Assembly: GCA_902494295.1 (NCBI GenBank)
Contig: CABUSL010000099.1
Location: forward strand, 1 to 7,865
Source: an uncultured Collinsella sp.
Lineage (GTDB): Bacteria; Actinomycetota; Coriobacteriia; Coriobacteriales; Coriobacteriaceae
Direction: 5' to 3'
Length of the DNA: 7,865 bases
Shown piece by piece: positions 6,229 to 7,865 of the stretch (positions are counted from its first letter, which is position 1; the number at the start of each line of letters is the position of its first letter). Both the position numbers and the translations under genes were made by a program. A model generated the notes under the pieces. That model was not told the origin of the DNA. It ran no database searches and was given only the letters and a program-made list of their open reading frames with translations.

Positions 6229-6264
6229 GCGCGGCGCCGCCACTTGGGCGGGCCGTGCTTTTTT
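6229..6264 (+). terminator. terminator-like hairpin in the nhaA leader
   Basis: Stem 6229-6235 with 6252-6258 (one G-T wobble), one bulged G (6236), then 6237-6241 with 6247-6251, loop ACTTG, followed by six T (6259-6264). It ends 33 bases before the nhaA ATG. The ppaC transcript already has its own terminator, so this one would end a transcript begun in the gap: an nhaA attenuator or a small RNA. Confidence 0.7.
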
Positions 6265-6267
6265 AAG

Positions 6268-6291
6268 ACGGGAGCTTTCCCGTGAAAGGAG
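6268..6291 (+). promoter_or_regulatory. hairpin pair next to the nhaA ribosome-binding site
   Basis: ACGGGA/TCCCGT (6268-6273 with 6278-6283, loop GCTT) sits directly before the AAAGGAG (6285-6291). The alternative CTTTC/GAAAG (6275-6279 with 6284-6288, loop CCGT) shares bases with the first stem and covers part of the ribosome-binding site. The two cannot coexist. Confidence 0.35.
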
Positions 6292-6297
6292 CCGCCC

Positions 6298-7656
6298 ATG
6301 GCAGCACCCGAGCAGCTGTTTAACGTTCGTGAGCGCAAGCGTTTTGAGCGCCACGACATTTGGGAGCGCATCACCGAGAACGGCACGATTTCCGCCGCCG
6401 TCATGGTCTTCGCCGCCATCGCCGCCGTCATTTGCGCCAATACCGATGCCTACGAGGCCATCCATCACTTTTTGGAGACCCCGCTGTATGTGGGTCTGGG
6501 CAACCTTACGGCCGGTCTCACCGTTGAGCTATTCGTCAACGACTTCCTCATGGCGATTTTCTTTTTGCTGGTGGGCATTGAGCTTAAGTACGAGATGACG
6601 GTCGGCGAGCTCAAAAACCCGCGCCAGGCTATGCTTCCCATGCTGGCGGCCGTGGGCGGCGTCGTCGTTCCCGCCTGCATCTATCTGATCTTTAACCATG
6701 CCGGCGCGCACAACGGCTGGGCCATTCCCATGGCAACCGATATTGCCTTTGCGCTGGGCGTGCTGTCGCTTTTGGGTAATCGCGTGCCCAACGGCGTGCG
6801 TGTGTTCTTCTCGACGCTTGCCATCGCCGACGACCTCATTTCCATCGCCGCCATCGCCATCTTCTACGGTCAGAGCCCCAATCCGTTTTGGTTGGGCGCC
6901 GCCGCGCTTGTGACCTGCGCGCTCGTGTGGCTCAACAAGACGCAGCATTACCGCCTTGCCCCGTACTCGGTGCTGGGCCTGCTGCTGTGGTTCTGCATGT
7001 TCAAGAGCGGCGTGCATGCTACGCTCGCCGGCGTCATCTTGGCCTTTACCATCCCGGCCAAGTGCGGCGTCAAGCTCGATAGCCTCACCGATTGGTTGGG
7101 CGAGTGCCTGCCGCTGCTCGATGACCGCTACGATGACGAGGCACACATCCTGGGCCAGCATGACTTTACCGTCTCGACTACCAAGGTCGAGCGCGTCATG
7201 CACCGCGTGACCCCGCCGCTCATTCGCATGGAGCGTCTGATCTCCACGCCGGTCAACTTTGTGATCCTGCCGATCTTTGCGTTCGTCAACGCACAGGTTC
7301 GCCTAGTGGGCGTGGACATGAGCACGCTGCTCACCGACCCGGTGACGCTCGGCGTGTACTTTGGCATGCTGCTGGGTAAGCCGATCGGCATCTTTGGTAT
7401 GACGTTCGCCTTGGTCAAGCTCAAGATTTCCGAGCTGCCGCGCAATGTCAACTGGCACATGATTGCCGGTGTGGGCATTCTGGGCGGCATCGGCTTTACC
7501 ATGTCGATTCTCATCAGCGGCCTTGCCTTCCCGACGGCCCAGTTTGAGGTTCTTGCTGCCAAGGCTGCCATTCTTGCCGGTTCGGTCACCGCTGCCGTGC
7601 TCGGCATGATCTACATGAGTGTGATCTGCAAGCATCCCGCGCCCAAGGACGAGTAA
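6298..7656 (+). CDS. nhaA: Na+/H+ antiporter NhaA
   Basis: A 452-residue inner-membrane protein that exports Na+ (or Li+) in exchange for protons, serving sodium and pH homeostasis. Key residues are visible: GWAIPMATDIAFALGVL (140-156, D148, matching E. coli D133), LAIADDL (174-180, D178/D179, matching D163/D164), GVHATLAGV (238-246), GKPIGIF (360-366, K361, matching K300) and GGIGFTMSILISGLAF (396-411). About a dozen hydrophobic segments fit the fold. It is longer than the E. coli protein (388 residues), mainly from a charged N-terminus (1-25) and an acidic soluble loop near 260-310 (LDDRYDDE). The ATG follows AAAGGAG at 6-base spacing. It looks monocistronic, between leader hairpins and a strong terminator. 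Codons 392-417 are duplicated in inverted orientation at the window's right edge. Confidence 0.96.
   Translation: MAAPEQLFNVRERKRFERHDIWERITENGTISAAVMVFAAIAAVICANTDAYEAIHHFLETPLYVGLGNLTAGLTVELFVNDFLMAIFFLLVGIELKYEMTVGELKNPRQAMLPMLAAVGGVVVPACIYLIFNHAGAHNGWAIPMATDIAFALGVLSLLGNRVPNGVRVFFSTLAIADDLISIAAIAIFYGQSPNPFWLGAAALVTCALVWLNKTQHYRLAPYSVLGLLLWFCMFKSGVHATLAGVILAFTIPAKCGVKLDSLTDWLGECLPLLDDRYDDEAHILGQHDFTVSTTKVERVMHRVTPPLIRMERLISTPVNFVILPIFAFVNAQVRLVGVDMSTLLTDPVTLGVYFGMLLGKPIGIFGMTFALVKLKISELPRNVNWHMIAGVGILGGIGFTMSILISGLAFPTAQFEVLAAKAAILAGSVTAAVLGMIYMSVICKHPAPKDE
7471..7549 (+). repeat. inverted repeat, copy 1 (inside nhaA codons 392-417)
   Basis: These 79 bases occur again as an exact reverse complement at 7787-7865. 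They encode one of the best conserved NhaA segments (VGILGGIGFTMS to AQFE). The match stops sharply after the codon for Glu417 plus one base. Confidence 0.95.
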
Positions 7657-7673
7657 AAGCACATACAAGTTTG

Positions 7674-7711
7674 AAAACGCCGCCTGTGAACACCATCACA
7701 GGCGGCGTTTT
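7674..7711. terminator. strong bidirectional terminator after nhaA
   Basis: A 16-bp perfect stem (7674-7689 with 7696-7711) around loop ACACCA. The arms begin with AAAA and end with TTTT, so it can end transcription on both strands. It lies 17 bases past the nhaA stop. Confidence 0.9.
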
Positions 7712-7738
7712 AGTCATTCGGGACGTTCTTAATGACTA
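7711..7738. repeat. 8-bp inverted repeat beside the nhaA terminator
   Basis: TAGTCATT (7711-7718) and AATGACTA (7731-7738) are perfect reverse complements with a 12-base spacer. They abut the terminator's 3' arm and lie in the middle of the segment between the two 79-base repeats. Confidence 0.5.
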
Positions 7739-7786
7739 GGTTTATTCCACGGTGCCGTAGACGGCGCCCCAGCCGTGGGCGGCAAG

Positions 7787-7865
7787 CCTCAAACTGGGCC
7801 GTCGGGAAGGCAAGGCCGCTGATGAGAATCGACATGGTAAAGCCGATGCCGCCCAGAATGCCCAC
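7787..7865 (-). repeat. inverted repeat, copy 2 (exact reverse complement of 7471-7549)
   Basis: Identity with copy 1 is 79 of 79 bases and runs to the window edge, so the true length is unknown. The spacer between copies is 237 bases (7550-7786). Perfect identity with no silent changes means a very recent or continuing exchange, or an artefact. Confidence 0.95.

Larger units (their letters stand above)
7710..7865 (-). pseudogene. inverted nhaA 3' fragment with a different tail (partial, cut by window end)
   Basis: Read on the minus strand from the window edge, the frame matching nhaA gives 26 residues identical to NhaA 392-417. It then continues with 25 unrelated, Arg-rich residues (beginning ACRPRLGRRLRHRG) to a TAA at 7710-7712, inside the terminator arm. 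The last membrane helix of NhaA is therefore missing. In another frame the unique part ends LAAHGWGAVYGTVE at a TAA (7742-7744), which could be the 3' end of a different gene. It may be a decayed or recombined nhaA copy, an alternative C-terminus, or an assembly artefact. A functional protein is not supported. Confidence 0.4.

Noticed and set aside
6231..6240. 10-bp palindrome GCGGCGCCGC read as an operator
   Set aside because: It is part of the GC-rich terminator-like stem in the nhaA leader, which explains it better.
5071..6468. 465-codon open frame on the - strand opposite ppaC and the nhaA start
   Set aside because: It spans two terminators and two well-supported genes on the other strand. 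Its His/Asp/Gly-rich translation is typical of a codon-bias shadow.
1..7865. CRISPR array, tRNA, rRNA, transposase or phage genes
   Set aside because: No evenly spaced direct repeats, no tRNA-like cloverleaf that I could identify, and no transposase, integrase or phage protein motifs were seen in any convincing frame.

Overview
The window is a high-GC bacterial chromosomal segment with GC-rich third codon positions, purine-rich ribosome-binding sites and intrinsic terminators. Gene content (PcrA with a Tudor-like tail, short Mn-type ManA, ROK glucokinase, family II pyrophosphatase, NhaA) and codon style suggest a gut actinobacterium of the Coriobacteriia, most like Collinsella. That assignment is from memory of such genomes, not from a search.

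Layout. 1-1713 (+) is the 3' three quarters of a PcrA/UvrD-type helicase gene, cut by the window start. 1714-1996 is a convergent intergenic region with a 130-base imperfect foldback, a pcrA terminator and a third hairpin. 1997-3723 (-) holds a GntR/HutC-type regulator followed by mannose-6-phosphate isomerase, probably cotranscribed. 3724-4005 is a divergent, partly very AT-rich control region with a 14-bp perfect palindrome of LacI-operator type and a terminator-like hairpin. 4006-4959 (+) is a ROK glucokinase. 5107-6030 (+) is a manganese-dependent inorganic pyrophosphatase with a strong terminator. 6298-7656 (+) is the Na+/H+ antiporter NhaA, with a second terminator-like hairpin in its leader and a strong bidirectional terminator after it.

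Function. The middle block is central sugar-phosphate metabolism: glucokinase feeds glucose-6-phosphate and ManA links mannose-6-phosphate to fructose-6-phosphate, both next to a sugar-type transcription factor. PpaC removes pyrophosphate from biosynthesis and NhaA handles sodium and pH. These are ordinary housekeeping genes, and I see no defence system, CRISPR array, phage gene or insertion sequence.

The most unusual signal is at the right edge: the last 79 bases are an exact reverse complement of nhaA codons 392-417 plus one base, 237 bases away. This is a real inverted duplication, an invertible C-terminus, or an assembly fold-back, and the sequence alone cannot decide. The next most interesting signals are the terminator-like hairpins placed in front of glk and nhaA, where no gene ends, which could be attenuators or ends of small RNAs.
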